Shown: positions 1 through 10,366 of the stretch, in pieces
Layout: each line of letters begins with the position of its first letter
Numbering within the stretch: position 1 is the stretch's first letter
Source of the DNA: Bactericera cockerelli
Lineage: Eukaryota > Arthropoda > Insecta > Hemiptera > Triozidae
DNA length: 64,000 bases
Reading direction: 5' to 3'
NCBI GenBank assembly: GCA_024516035.1
Contig: CM044966.1
Location: 771,693-835,692 of the forward strand
Notes under the pieces: generated by a model
What the model was told of the DNA's origin: nothing
Seen by the model: only the letters and a program-made list of their open reading frames with translations
The model's database searches: none
Translations under genes and position numbers: made by a program

Positions 1-922
1 AATGCATGGAAATTGGTACACTTTAGAACAGTAAACTTTTTAAAGTAGAGAAAAATTTCTTTTTAGTTATACCCTAAAACTATGATGTAGGAACTTTAGA
101 AGAATCAACTTGTTGGACTTTTATCAGAAATTGTTAGATATAATTATATTGTTAAATCATCAATGTGTAGTCACTTTCACTTAAATCCCATGTCAGGTTC
201 AATATGTTTGAGGAGGGAGGCAGCTTAAATAGGTTTCTTCAGGTTGAAGCTATGTTGGATTGGATGCACAATACATGTAAACAGGTGGAAAATATCATGT
301 GGATTTCCTCCATAGATCATAATTATTTTAAATGCTAGGTCCAGTTTAAAAAGATATTATGTTTGCAGACATATTGACCATTACTTAAATTACTTAAAAC
401 ACGTTTTATTAAATCACTTATTTGGATGAGCAGAAGTCACTGATGTGAAATTACTTATGAAGTTACTTTATCTTAGGAATGAGATTACACATATTGACGG
501 TAGTTTCTCAAAATACTGTATAAAATATCTTTACCTTTTATGTATTTGAGTTTTACTAATTATCTCAGGAAAACTAATTAATCTATTCAAATTTCGGAAT
601 TCACTCGATTTTGAAAATGTTTTGCAAATTTTACTTTCAATTTCCGGTGTTGCCACAGGGTATTGGATCTCGTTCCGAGACGGTTCGGAGAACATGTACT
701 CGGGACGAGTTAGCTCGGATCTTGTCCCGAGTTAGCTCGGGCATAGATCCGGGATAGGTTCCGAGTAAGTTGGTTAAACATTCTCCGGGAGAGTTCCAAT
801 CCATTCCCGCAGTACTCCCAGAGAAAGATGTTTCCGAGCACGCTGTTTTTACTCTCTCGTATCAATCTCCGAGACTACTATATCGGAGTTAGTAGATCAG
901 AGACACCTTTTTGTTTAAGGGG
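1..922. mobile_element. Right end of TIR element A, second copy (cut by window edge)
   Basis: Bases 1-922 match 4257-5163 almost base for base and end in the same terminus, TTTTTGTTTAAGGGG. To the right, the flank ACATAAACATG matches the uninterrupted site at about 35267 (units 2 and 4), where the text reads ACACATAAACATG. That is consistent with insertion plus a 2-bp AC duplication. Its subterminal part (about 655-900) is rich in CTCGGAG/CTCCGAG words in both orientations. No coding region is visible. The left end lies outside the window. Confidence 0.75.
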
Positions 923-1651
923 ACATAAACATGTGTACCATTTTTTATCCAGGGGGAAACATTTTTCTCTATTTAGAGTACTCTGACCAGTGGGAAATCA
1001 TTGGAGGAGATTTTTATAATGTCTACTGATATGTGTTAAAGCTGTTATTATATATTTATAATTATTTTTCTCTAGCTTTTAATCTTTGATCATTAACAGG
1101 AGTGGCCTCAGTGGGGTCAACAATAGAATCTTAAATGGAACTACTCTGTTTGTGATATATTTCTAAAAGGTAAGATAAAGTAAGTTTTCATATTTGTGTT
1201 AATTGATCTAACTACTGAGTTTGGTGATATTTTTCAACAGTAGTTAACATCCAAAGTTTTTTAGAGTTTTTTAAAAAAACAAAACAGGATCAGAGATATT
1301 CCAAAATGTTTTCCTCTCTGATGGCACACAGGTCTCAGCATTAAAAAAAAAAAAAAAACAAAAAAAAAATATCGTCTGTTCTCTGATATTTCAAGTGGCT
1401 CTGTATTTTAGGCAGACCCTGTATGTTGTTATTGATGTTATAAACAGCTTTGTTACAGCTGGGGTAAGTGATGGTCTCCAGCCAACCTTAGTGGCTCATT
1501 CTGAACCACAAAGTTCTGCGTGTGATTAAAAATTGCCAGAATTTGGCGTGTTTTATGTAATAGGATTAGTAAATCTAAGCAACTCCTTAGATTTTATAAG
1601 CTGACCAACAGGTATTTTCAAACAAGGTTTTCTACCATCAAGGCTGAACAC
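923..1651. repeat. Unit 0 distal backbone, part 1
   Basis: This segment matches 35269-36000 (unit 2) and 62461-63185 (unit 4). It is the distal end of a tandem unit whose BTB-gene part should lie left of the window. It contains a poly-A run near 1343-1369. I see no gene in it. The match stops exactly where element A begins at 1654 and resumes after the element at 5164. Confidence 0.8.
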
Positions 1652-1669
1652 AGCCCCTTAAACAAAAAA

Positions 1670-1978
1670 CAGTCTCGGAACCATCTCCGAGATCTAGGAA
1701 CGAGATTGTATCGTCCTGTCTCGGATCCCAAAAAATGATATCGGAGACACCTAGGAGACCGTTCGGAGACTGCTCCGGGACAGTCTACGTCCGCACCGTA
1801 GCGTCGATTGCTGGTGCTCGAGATTGCTCCAAGATCGGTGTCGGGAACTGTCTCCGAGATCATTCTCGGGGACCGTCTCCGAGCCTTCTCGGAACCGTCT
1901 CCGAGAACATTCTCGGGGACTGTCTCCGAGCCTTCTCGGAACCGTCTCCGAGAACATTCTCGGGGACTGTCTCTTCTA
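1670..1978. repeat. Left subterminal palindromic array of element A
   Basis: The block is dense in CTCCGAG and CTCGGA(A/G) words in both orientations. Its last part holds two copies of a 47-bp tandem unit (1884-1930 and 1931-1977), each made of two related half-units of about 22-25 bp. GC content is much higher than in the surrounding DNA. Short ORFs here run on several frames and both strands, as expected for a repeat, and are not genes. Confidence 0.8.
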
Positions 1979-2174
1979 GACCACAGACCGTTTTAAATAC
2001 CCTGGGAATTTTAGCTGTAAAACCACCTAAAAATAATAATTTACATTTTTATAATAGAACATTTTTTTTATTGTGAAATTTAAAATAAAATAATTAAGAA
2101 CAAAACAAAAATAAAAGAAGAATACACCTTAAAGAATGAAAAATCCCAATAAGAGACTAGAAACAATTGGAATA

Positions 2175-2235
2175 AAGAGATTGCCATAGGCAATAACCAA
2201 TAACCCCGCCCTTTAGTTAGGACATATGTATAGGA
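2175..2235 (-). repeat. Inverted copy of a unit 1/3 backbone segment inside element A
   Basis: About 55 bp here (AGAGATTGCCATAGGCAATA ... CCCCGCCCTTTAGTTAGGAC) is the reverse complement of the sequence just outside the Tc1 element at about 18630-18685 in unit 1 and about 47768-47820 in unit 3. It is probably the end of a further dispersed repeat shared by both places. Confidence 0.6.
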
Positions 2236-3214
2236 CATAGGATACGAATTCAATTTTTAATATTAATTTTTCGAGTTTAAGTCAGTTCTAACTCAGTTAG
2301 GGTCCATTTCTGACCCCTAGTTGATAGAGATAATCCATGCTTATTTGACCCAAGGAATCTAAGGTATCAATATATTTATGCAATCAATTTAGAAACATTA
2401 GAAAAAAAATTGACATGAAAATAAAAGTATCACATAAGTTCACATCTTAAAAGTATCTCTATCTTTAGTCACAGCAGACTACCCAGACGGCACAGAAAGT
2501 GTTTAAAAAGATTTTAAAAACACTTATTTTGACAAGATTCAAACATTTTATAAAGCTTATTTTGACAAGGCTTAACATTTTAGAAACACTTTTATAAGCT
2601 TACTATTTCCTCCCCCTGAGCATTTTATTAAGCTTATTTTTACAAGGTTTTGGAAATTGAATACCTACTTAATAATTAAGGGGCTCCATATTGAATTTCA
2701 TACCACCGCCATTGCCCGGAAAAAATTGAAAATTGTGATTTCACAGGAAATTTTTAAAATTAATTTGGATTTGATGAAAAATATACTATTTCAAGGCAAT
2801 TTGGTTCTACAATGATGAAAAGCTGTTGATGAAATGCTAACATTAATAAATAAGAAGACAATTTGTGTTTTTCAGTTTTATATTTTTCCATTTTCATGGT
2901 AAAAGAATTAAAAGCAAAAATATGTAACAAACAAAAACATGAAACAAACAGAATATAATACATAGAATCAGCAGATAAATTAAGCCAAGTGGACTTAATT
3001 AATCTAAATCTATTATACATATAGGTAATTAAGAGAGAGATGTGCTGAAATGCCATCTTCCTGCCCAGCAGCAGGCTGCCCGAAGACAAAGACTACCAGA
3101 ACAGAAGTTGAGATTATTAGAGATGAAATTAGGAAATAGAACCCAGAGAGAATTTTGACTATAATATGGCATTCATAAAAAAAAGAACAGTCTTCCAGAT
3201 TTTTTTTTTTGTTT

Positions 3215-3910
3215 GATTAAAGTGGGTTTAACCTCAATTGCATAGTCATATCATGACCGAGGTTTTACCCTCATTTGCAGGAAACTCACAAACCTGTTAC
3301 CCACATTAAGCTCACCGAGCCTGGGTTGGGCCATTTTATTCTGAATTTACTGGGAATAGTACCAGGTAGCCACATTAACCTCACCCAGCCTGATAAAGGC
3401 TGTGTATGCCAGCCTCATATTTTCTAAAGAAGGAGAATTATCTGTTTCACAACAACAAAAATTAACCAAAATCTTTAGATTACGGGGAGTAGTCAAATCC
3501 TGAATAATGCAAGCTACTGTTTTAAAAATTAAAATTAATGAACACATTATAGTAAAAAAATGTACTTATTACAATTTAAAAAAAAACTGTCTAAATTTGC
3601 AACACTTAATACTTCTTCTAAACTTACAATATTTTTTTTATGTTATAGCTGGTTCATGAAAAACCCCTGTCCTGATTTGAGATAGTGAGGATGGGAATTT
3701 CATTCTGAATTTAATGGGAACAGTACCAGCTACCCACATTCACCTCACTCAGCCTGAGTAGGGCTAGATATACCAGCCTCACATTTTTGGAGAACAGATT
3801 TATTTATTTAAAATAAAAATGGGTGTTGTATACTGAATTTACTGGGAATAGTCCCAGCTACCCACATTAACCTCACTTAGCCTGAAATGCCTCATTTTTA
3901 AAGGGAACAG
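3215..3910 (-). repeat. Three SINE-C body fragments inside element A
   Basis: At about 3341-3420, 3705-3800 and 3832-3910 the same phrase recurs with mutations: a CTGAATTTACTGGGAATAGT-like start, then ACCTCACCCAGCCTG, then an AGAATT-type end. It is the reverse strand of the body of the tRNA-derived SINE-C family (complete example 13172-13507). A worn further piece lies at 3220-3340. No gene is present. Confidence 0.65.
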
Positions 3911-4884
3911 AATTTGCTGCTTGAAAGAAAAAAAAACTGTGAATTGAACACAGGATCTATTGATTATGGAACAGTATAGTCAAATCTTCAATAATGTGAA
4001 CCTATTAAAAAACCTTTAGCTAGTCAGTTCTCTGTTCATAGTTGTCTAGCAAAACACTGGTCTTTTCCCTGTTTAAAATCCCCCAGTCAGACACCTGTTA
4101 AGAGTGTGATTCTGATTAAGTGGAATATCTGGAACAGGTTAATCTCCAGCATTTCCACATACATATCCTGGTTTGACTATAAAACAATGTAAAATGTAAG
4201 ATATTGTTTAGATATTGCTTACCCCACTAATTGGAGTGTAAAACTCACTTATGATTAATGCATGGAAATTGGTACACTTTAGAACAGTAAACTTTTTAAA
4301 GTAGAGAAAAATTTCTTTTTAGTTACACCCTAAAACTATGATGTAGGAACTTTAAAAGAGTCAACTTGTTGGACTTTTATCAGAAATTGTTAGATATAAT
4401 TATATTGTTAAATCATCAATTTGTAGTCACTTTCACTTATCCCATGTCAGTTTCAATATATTTGAGGAGGGAGGCAGCTTGAATAGGATTCTTCAGGTTG
4501 AAGCTATGTTGGATTGGATGCACAATACATGTAAACAGGTGGAAAATATCATGTGGATTTCCTCCATAGACCATAATTATTTTAAATGCTAGGTCCAGTT
4601 TAAAAAGATATTATGTTTGCAGACATATTGACCATTACTTAAATTACTTAAAACAAGTTTTATTAAATCACTTATTTGGATGAGCAGAAGTCACTGATGC
4701 GAAATTACTTTATCTTAGGAATGAGATTACACATAATATTGACGGTAGTTTCTCAAAATACTGTATAAAATATCTTTACCTTTTATGTATTTGAGTTTTA
4801 CTAATTATCTCAGGAAAACTAATTAATTTATTCAAATTGCAGAATTCACTCGATTTAGAAAATGTTTTGCAAATTTTACTTTCA

Positions 4885-5140
4885 ATTTCCGGTGTTGCCA
4901 CAGTGTATCGGATCTCGTTCGGAGACGGTTCGGAGAACATGTACTCGGGACGAGCTTGGATCTTGTCCCGAATTAGCTCGGGCATAGATCCGAGATAGGT
5001 TCCGAGTAAGTTGGTTAAACATTCTCCGGGAGAGTTTCAATCCATTCCCGTAGTACTCCCAGAGAAAGATGTTTCCGAGCACGCTGTTTTTACTCTCTCG
5101 TATCAATCTCCGAGACTACTATATCGGAGTTAGTAGATCA
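4885..5140. repeat. Right subterminal array of element A
   Basis: CTCGGA/TCCGAG words occur in both orientations, mirroring the left array in composition but not in order. The same block is at about 655-900 in the other copy. One local difference between the copies is the loss of a short GTTAGCTC segment near 4955, relative to about 700-720. Confidence 0.7.
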
Positions 5141-5163
5141 GAGACACCTTTTTGTTTAAGGGG

Positions 5164-5557
5164 AGCTCCATTATGCCACAGAGCCCAGCTCAGATTTGAC
5201 CTCTACAGTTGTTGTCAATGAGAAAGTTAAGAGATAGTGTCCACTAAGATTTAAAAAACCTGTTTAATTTTTTGCCCTGAAAACTCTATTTTGTTCCATA
5301 GTTAATACACAGCTACAAAGCCCAACTTAGATACAACCTCTACATGCAGTAGTACTCAATGTGAAAGATAAGGGATAGTGTCCATTAAGATTAACTAATC
5401 CTGTTTCATATTTTGCCCCTGAGTAGGTATGCTACTATACTTGGCTATGTTGTCTACTACAGAATAAAATAACTTAAACAGACATTCATCTTAATCACAA
5501 TTTCCATTCAAATTCCCAACCCTCCACCCTTGCAGTGAACTGAACAGATTCACTTAC
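5164..5557. repeat. Unit 0 distal backbone, part 2, with diverged tandem duplication
   Basis: This continues unit 0 after element A. Two related blocks of about 105-110 bp lie in direct order (about 5173-5280 and 5311-5415). Both share AGCCCA(G/A)CT, GATAGTGTCCA(C/T)TAAGATT, CTGTTT and TTTTGCCCCTGA. The same pair occurs in unit 2 (about 36010-36250), and one member remains in unit 4 up to 63326. No gene is seen. Confidence 0.65.
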
Positions 5558-6449
5558 CCTGTGGTTGTGGAGAGAACTTGTGTCTTGAAATATGCTGGAT
5601 AACAGTCTGAAGATTTTGAAGTTTATTTGAATTAGTTTGGAGCCGCTTGAAGAAAATTATGCCACACCAACTCTCAGATGAATGATGATGAGAGAATTGA
5701 GAGTAGGGATGAGTTTATTTCTTCTTTGAACTTTTTTTAAAACTTAGGACATCTTAATCTTGACGAGTTATTGAGTTGTAAGTTGGGATGAAGCTACCAA
5801 CGTAGCTATTGAGTGTGTTTTCCAATTTCCTTTCTAACTCACAACCCTAACACCCTGTGCAGTTTATTGTGGCAGGGAGAGATAATCCAAGCTGTCAAAC
5901 ACTAATGAAACAACCAGATTAACTGAAAGTTTATCAAAATGGTGAAACCTCAGGCTATATTTAATTACAAATTACAATTGCTTATGAAACAGATTCAGGT
6001 AGAACAACAAGAACAAAGAATTAAAAAAAAAAGATTTCACGAGGTTGCATACAGCATTACAGCACGAGTTGTCAATGTTATGATACGCCTTCAAAAAAAA
6101 CTTCTTGCTATAACAGTTAAACGCTGCACAATTTATTATCTTCGTAACGCCAAAAAAAAAATGACACCACACGACTTTCCATATCACTCGAAAATACGTC
6201 CAAATCCTCCATTCAACGGTAACTAAGCTAAAAATCATTGTAAAATTTGTAATCAGCATCTCAAAATCATTGGATTTGAAGTGTCACAACCCCCATCTAG
6301 ATTGAATAGTATAAAAAAGTTAGTCCCCCCTCTCGAAATACCGGTAAATTCGAGCCGGGTTCCAAAAAGTTCAAGATATCAAAAATGATCAGAGTTGTTC
6401 CCTATTATTTTTTAATGACTTGAAAAAAAACATAGGTAGATATAATTAT
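5558..6449. repeat. Unit 1 proximal backbone, no gene
   Basis: AT-rich sequence shared with 25079-25950, 36397-37250 and 48663-49520. The ORFs around 5939-6259 are open on both strands and are broken in the sister units, so I do not call a gene. Relative to units 2-4, the end of this segment joins directly to a shortened LINE relic. Confidence 0.7.
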
Positions 6450-7375
6450 GTTGCCCTCGGGATGACGGGGGCCCAGTAGGTGATTCGGAGTCCCTCGGCT
6501 CTTGTGCCCCGAGTCTTGCTGAAAACTCTTCGGAGCATGGCGAAGCTCTTGATACCCGAAGCTGTTCTCTCCTCGACATGCTTCAGAAAGTATCCGCAGT
6601 CGTCGAGAGTGACTCCCAGTAGTGTAGAGCAGCGGTGCTCAACGTAGGGGTCGCGAAGCTAAACCAGGGGGTCGCGAGAAAGCTTCAACCACTGAACGGG
6701 GGACGCGGAAAAACCGCTGAAAAAAATTACTTGAAGGAGAAAAAAATAATTTCTAAATCAAAATTAGTGTTAGTAACTTTATTAGCACTTTATTATTAGT
6801 AAGTAACGAAACATTTAAACTTCCAATAAAAAAAAAACTTACCTCCCTTGAATTGTACTACCTTTTTTTGTTTTTTTATTTTATTTTTTTTATTTTATTT
6901 ATTAAACGGGAAAAACCCAATATACATAAATTACAAAATGTTACAGTTAAAAACATACAAAATATTTTTAAAATAATACATATTATGTAGGTGAAAAACA
7001 TGAAAAAAGTTTTTTTTTTTTTTTTTGTTAGAGGGGGGTCGCGATTTTTTTTCCCTTCGAAGGGGGTCGCGGCTCAAAAAGGTTGGGTACCGCTGGAGTA
7101 GAGTACCTCGCCATGTTGACAGGGGTTCCTCCAGTGTTTCAGCGGCGGCAGCACTCGGGTGATGCGTCTCCCTCCCTCCATCCTGGAGAAGTCCTGAGTG
7201 AGATCCATTAGCACCTGTCCGGCGCGACTATGAGCCAGTTCTCTGCTGTGCATGTATTGGTGGCCTCCATGCCCGCTTGCCCTCTTTCGCTCACCTCCCT
7301 AGCCACAAGTCCGGTGATGAGGACAGAAATGTCGTCCGCATACGCGCAGAGGTACTCGAGTACATGCTTTGATTT
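6450..7375 (-). pseudogene. R1-like LINE reverse transcriptase relic, unit 1, split by hAT
   Basis: Minus-strand remains of a non-LTR reverse transcriptase. Palm-side sequence (about 7100-7375) includes the catalytic AYADDISVL motif, seen best at 27571-27834. Thumb-side sequence (about 6450-6629) encodes KSFAMLRRVFSKTRG and following residues. The hAT element at 6630-7095 splits the relic, and further indels break its frame. This copy lacks the last about 230 bp present in unit 2. The similarity to the R1/TRAS type is from pattern recognition of the RT C-terminus. Confidence 0.65.
6630..7095. mobile_element. Miniature hAT element, unit 1
   Basis: The termini are CAGCGGTGCTCAAC and GGTTGGGTACCGCTG, a typical hAT-type CAGNGGTNCTCAACC inverted repeat. 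The flanks give an 8-bp target duplication with one mismatch (GTGTAGAG/GAGTAGAG). Inside are inverted GGGGTCGCGA words. It is 466 bp here against about 310 bp in units 2-4, because about 155 bp of T-rich sequence (about 6868-7027, with TTTATTTTATTTATTAAACG) is inserted in this copy only. There is no transposase. Confidence 0.85.
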
Positions 7376-7747
7376 GAGAAACAACTAATGGCGGAGATTT
7401 AGTCAAATACAAGATACCTATTGTATATCAAAGTGGTAAAAAGTCCTCTGATTCTGCGATACCCACTCAAAATTGTGACACAAAAACACAAAGTAAAAAC
7501 AATTTATTGTATTATTATAATAGAGTTTTTGTTCTATTCCTTGGGTTCCTATATCACCACGTTCCACTCTATCCATTTTTTACTTCCGAGAAATTTCTAA
7601 TATTAGAAATCGGAAGTATTGTGTTCGTTTTTGTAAAAAAAAAATATTTTTTTGCTCCGATTTCAATTTTTTTCATATTTCTGGACGTTTCATAACCTAC
7701 TGAGTAAATTTGGTTTTGTGTCCGTCTGTCGGTCTGTCGGTCTGTCG

Positions 7748-7782
<35 letters not shown>

Positions 7783-8726
7783 GGTCTGTAAAAACGATTC
7801 CTTGTAACGCGCAAATCTCGGAAACTACTCAACCGATTTTGATGAAATTTTGCACACATCTAGGAGACATTCTGTAGATGGTCCCATTTTAAATTCATTG
7901 AATTCATACCAGCGGTTCTGGGTGAAAGAGACCATGCGCCTGACCACTAACTTTTTACTTAAACGCTTATATCTTGTGAACGGTACACCCGATTTCGATG
8001 AAATTTTGTAAGAATATGCATATTATTGTTTAACATAGGTTATTTATATTTATTTTTAAATTAATTATAATTAGACTCTGATATTTAAGAAAATCCGAAA
8101 TTTTGGACAAAAAAGTAAAAAAATAAGGACCACGACTTGCCGATACAGAATTTTTTGTTGAATTTAGAATGTAGAAAAAACGATATTCTACCATATAAAA
8201 CAAATTTGAAGAAAATCGGTTGAGCCGTTTTGGAGATACAAGTAATTTTCTATAAAATCTCAAAATTGGCACGTGTTTACAATGTGAAGCAATCACGAGG
8301 AAGTATTGTGTCCATAATTGGCAGTGTTTTTTTTCTTTTTTTTTTAACAAAATACTTGAGATTTATATTTGCTTATATTGTATTTACTTGAGATATAAGT
8401 TAAAGTTATCATATATTTGTGTTAATCACAATCGTGATGTTACAACTACACAAACTCGCTTCCGATTACAACTTGTAATTTATGTAATTTACAAGTCTAG
8501 CTGAGGAACCTTAAAAAGGGAGAAGACCAGTGTCTCGCTAGAGGACTATAAACAGACAGACTAGCCAACCCTTGCAGTTTCCAGAGGATTTAATAGCTTA
8601 TAACGAAAATGTCCAAGTACTAATAATGGTTGATCGCACATAGAAAAATGGGGTTGAGGACGAGCCAACTTTGAAATAAAGTTAGCTGGAAACCATCATC
8701 CCCCCCTCCAGCTGTAGCCGAGTTGG
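7376..8726. repeat. Unit 1 segment with private 0.77-kb insertion, no gene
   Basis: 7376-7574 and 8346-8460 match the other units. About 7575-8345 is present only here, so it is probably a mobile element of unknown class. It holds a 38-bp palindromic stretch (7581-7618), a TCTG/TCGG microsatellite (7724-7789) and long non-coding AT-rich sequence. At about 8460 unit 1 keeps single-copy sequence where units 2-4 have a long palindrome. The ORFs across the microsatellite are artefacts of the repeat. Confidence 0.6.
7724..7789. repeat. TCTG microsatellite
   Basis: A run of TCTG units, with several TCGG variants at both ends. It is found only in unit 1, within the private insertion. The flanking text (AACCGATTTTGATGAAATTTT) is the kind often found in insect dispersed repeats. 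Confidence 0.9.
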
Positions 8727-9134
8727 CTACAACAACCTTTTAGGAGAAATTAAATTAAAAATACCTATTAATAGATTAAGACCAAACCCTGCTCTTCTCT
8801 TTAAAACACCAAAACTAAACACAATATCCCCAATAGTATCAGCAATGATGTTGTGCAACAACAAAGCACATAAACCTTCATCAGATTTTGACAAGAGAAT
8901 TTCACATGAGGAACTATTCTGTAAATTTGCACTTGAAGGATTTTTGATTCGTGGTTCATCTTCATTCGACTCTCTTCCTTCTGAAAATGCCTCAACCCAC
9001 CGAAAAACCTGGACTCTTGACTGAACACTTTCTCCATAGGCCTGCCAGAGTTTATCAAATGTTTCTGTTGCACTCTGTCCAAGTTTGAAGCAGAACTTGA
9101 GAGCACCATTGCTCAGAATTGACAAAACGGACAC
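8727..9134 (-). CDS. Mariner-type HTH (HTH_48-like) ORF, unit 1, 135 aa
   Basis: The first about 60 residues contain FCFKLGQSATETFDKLWQAY, then VQVFRWVEAFSEGRESNEDEPR. This matches the N-terminal HTH region of mariner/SETMAR-type transposases and GVQW3-like proteins, which binds transposon ends in active elements. The rest (NLQNSSSCEILLSKSDEG...) resembles a worn second DNA-binding subdomain. No DDE/D catalytic domain follows, so this is a transposase remnant or a small derived gene. Equivalent ORFs sit at the same place in units 2, 3 and 4. Other frames are also open here, so openness is weak evidence of function. Confidence 0.5.
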   Translation of the reverse strand: MSVLSILSNGALKFCFKLGQSATETFDKLWQAYGESVQSRVQVFRWVEAFSEGRESNEDEPRIKNPSSANLQNSSSCEILLSKSDEGLCALLLHNIIADTIGDIVFSFGVLKRRAGFGLNLLIGIFNLISPKRLL

Positions 9135-9388
9135 GAAAAGTGTTTCACTAAAACTAAAAAACGTTACCCTTCACTAAAAACAGTTATTATTATTATTGTG
9201 TATTTTAACAGTTCTCTTATTTCTACAAAAATGTTAAGATTAGGTATCCTATACTACAATTTATTCAAATAAAGGCTATATGAAGAAATAAATATACAAA
9301 ATTGAAACTCAATATTTTTTACTGTCAAAAAAAATACCAGGGTTGCTGCGGACTTTATTAACACATAATAATATAGTAATAATAATAA

Positions 9389-9595
9389 TTATTAATACCA
9401 GTAATCATTGGAGCACTGGGCGTAGTAGCAGAGACATTGAAAGAAAACCTTCAAATGCTACCTGGAAAGTTCCATATCGGCAGAACCCAGGAAAGTGCAC
9501 TGCTCTTTCGGCACAGCCTACATCATGAGAAAAGTAGGCTTATGAAACAAACATTTAATATATTACAACCCATTGGATCTGAGGAATTAGGATAG
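9389..9595 (+). pseudogene. C-terminal tail of a non-LTR reverse transcriptase, unit 1
   Basis: The frame ending at the TAG at 9593-9595 encodes LIPVIIGALGVVAETLKENL followed by a basic tail. This resembles the conserved C-terminus of many insect non-LTR reverse transcriptases (the I-P-V-I-I-G-A-L-G motif). Only about 68 codons remain. A (TAA)n-type low-complexity stretch precedes it. The same fragment is at 55810-56016 in unit 4. In units 2 and 3 an internal deletion of about 170 bp removed its second half. Confidence 0.55.
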
Positions 9596-9737
9596 TTCTT
9601 GATCCAATCTGGAGATAGCGGAGGAATTTACATAAAAAAATCTTCGTAGTAAAATGAGTAATAATAATAGTCATAATAATAAAAGTAATAATAAAATTAT
9701 AGTAATTGTAATAATAATAATAGTCATGATGCCCTAT

Positions 9738-9932
9738 AGTGGAAGGTAACCATCAGGCAAGGTTAATGCTCAAAGCATTTTCAACCACCTAACCCTCAGA
9801 ATCTTATTACTATCTGGTTTCGAACTTAAAATTAATGACGAAAATCTCATGCACTGGGTGGGATTCGAACCAAAGGATCCCTACGCTACCTGGGTTACTA
9901 GACTAGAGCGTTAACCCCTTGACTACCAGTGG
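9738..9932 (-). repeat. SINE-A, tRNA-derived, reverse orientation
   Basis: Read on the minus strand it begins CACTGGTAGTCAAG(G)GGTTAACG, has a B-box-like GGTTCGAATCCCACC, and ends TAACC(T)TCGCCTGATGGTTA followed by CTTCCACTA. The family occurs throughout the window in both orientations. The A-box-like and B-box-like spacing shows tRNA origin. Confidence 0.75.
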
Positions 9933-10366
9933 GCGCTGTGGTTGGTTCCTGAAGAACACACAATTTTGTTTTCAACATATATTATGAATTTCTTCCTGTC
10001 TTCCATTTTCAATGTTTTGTTACCTACCTAGAGAAATACACATTTTAGTTCATAATTATTTCCTCGAATAAATATTCCTAAACATTTTTGCTGAAAAGTC
10101 TCTTCTTTTCTTCTTTTAGGGTTACATTTAGGGCGCAATTAATAGACGTTTTTGGTAATACCTCTGTGGCGTTAAGTCTCGGATTGCGTCCTGTGTAAGA
10201 TAGAGAAAACCGACGCTTAGAAAGTTAGCAATGACTTAATTTATCGATTTTGTCTATTAATTTCGTCGTAAGCGACAGAATTGGATCCATAAGTTGAAGT
10301 CAGAGCTTGCAATTCCTCAATTAATAAGGGCGAAATTAATTGACAATATTGAGCTCCTAAATGCTT

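Larger units (their letters stand above)
1654..5163. mobile_element. TIR element A, full copy, 3510 bp, non-autonomous
   Basis: The element starts CCCCTTAAACAAAAA and ends with its reverse complement TTTTTGTTTAAGGGG. Comparison with the uninterrupted sister sites (about 36000 and 63184) gives the insertion point and a 2-bp AG target duplication (1652-1653 and 5164-5165). Both ends carry arrays of the palindromic word family CTCGGAG/CTCCGAG. The interior is AT-rich with SINE fragments and no transposase-like reading frame, so it is non-autonomous. The superfamily is not determined. Subterminal direct and inverted arrays recall CACTA-group (CMC) elements, but the terminus is not CACTA. Confidence 0.75.

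Noticed and set aside
1618..1996. Overlapping ORFs on both strands in the GC-rich block
   Set aside because: They are produced by CTCGGAG/CTCCGAG subterminal repeats with few stops. The peptides are S-E-T-V/R-R-R low complexity and open in several frames.
2760..3089. 109-aa minus ORF inside element A
   Set aside because: Hydrophobic AT-rich composition, no known motif, no conserved start or second copy to support it.
5939..6259. 95-aa ORFs on both strands in the proximal backbone of unit 1
   Set aside because: The same sequence in units 2, 3 and 4 has frameshifts and stops, and the two ORFs are complementary to each other.
7569..7859. ORF with a QTDRQTDRPTDR repeat
   Set aside because: Direct translation of the TCTG microsatellite. 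Absent from the sister units.
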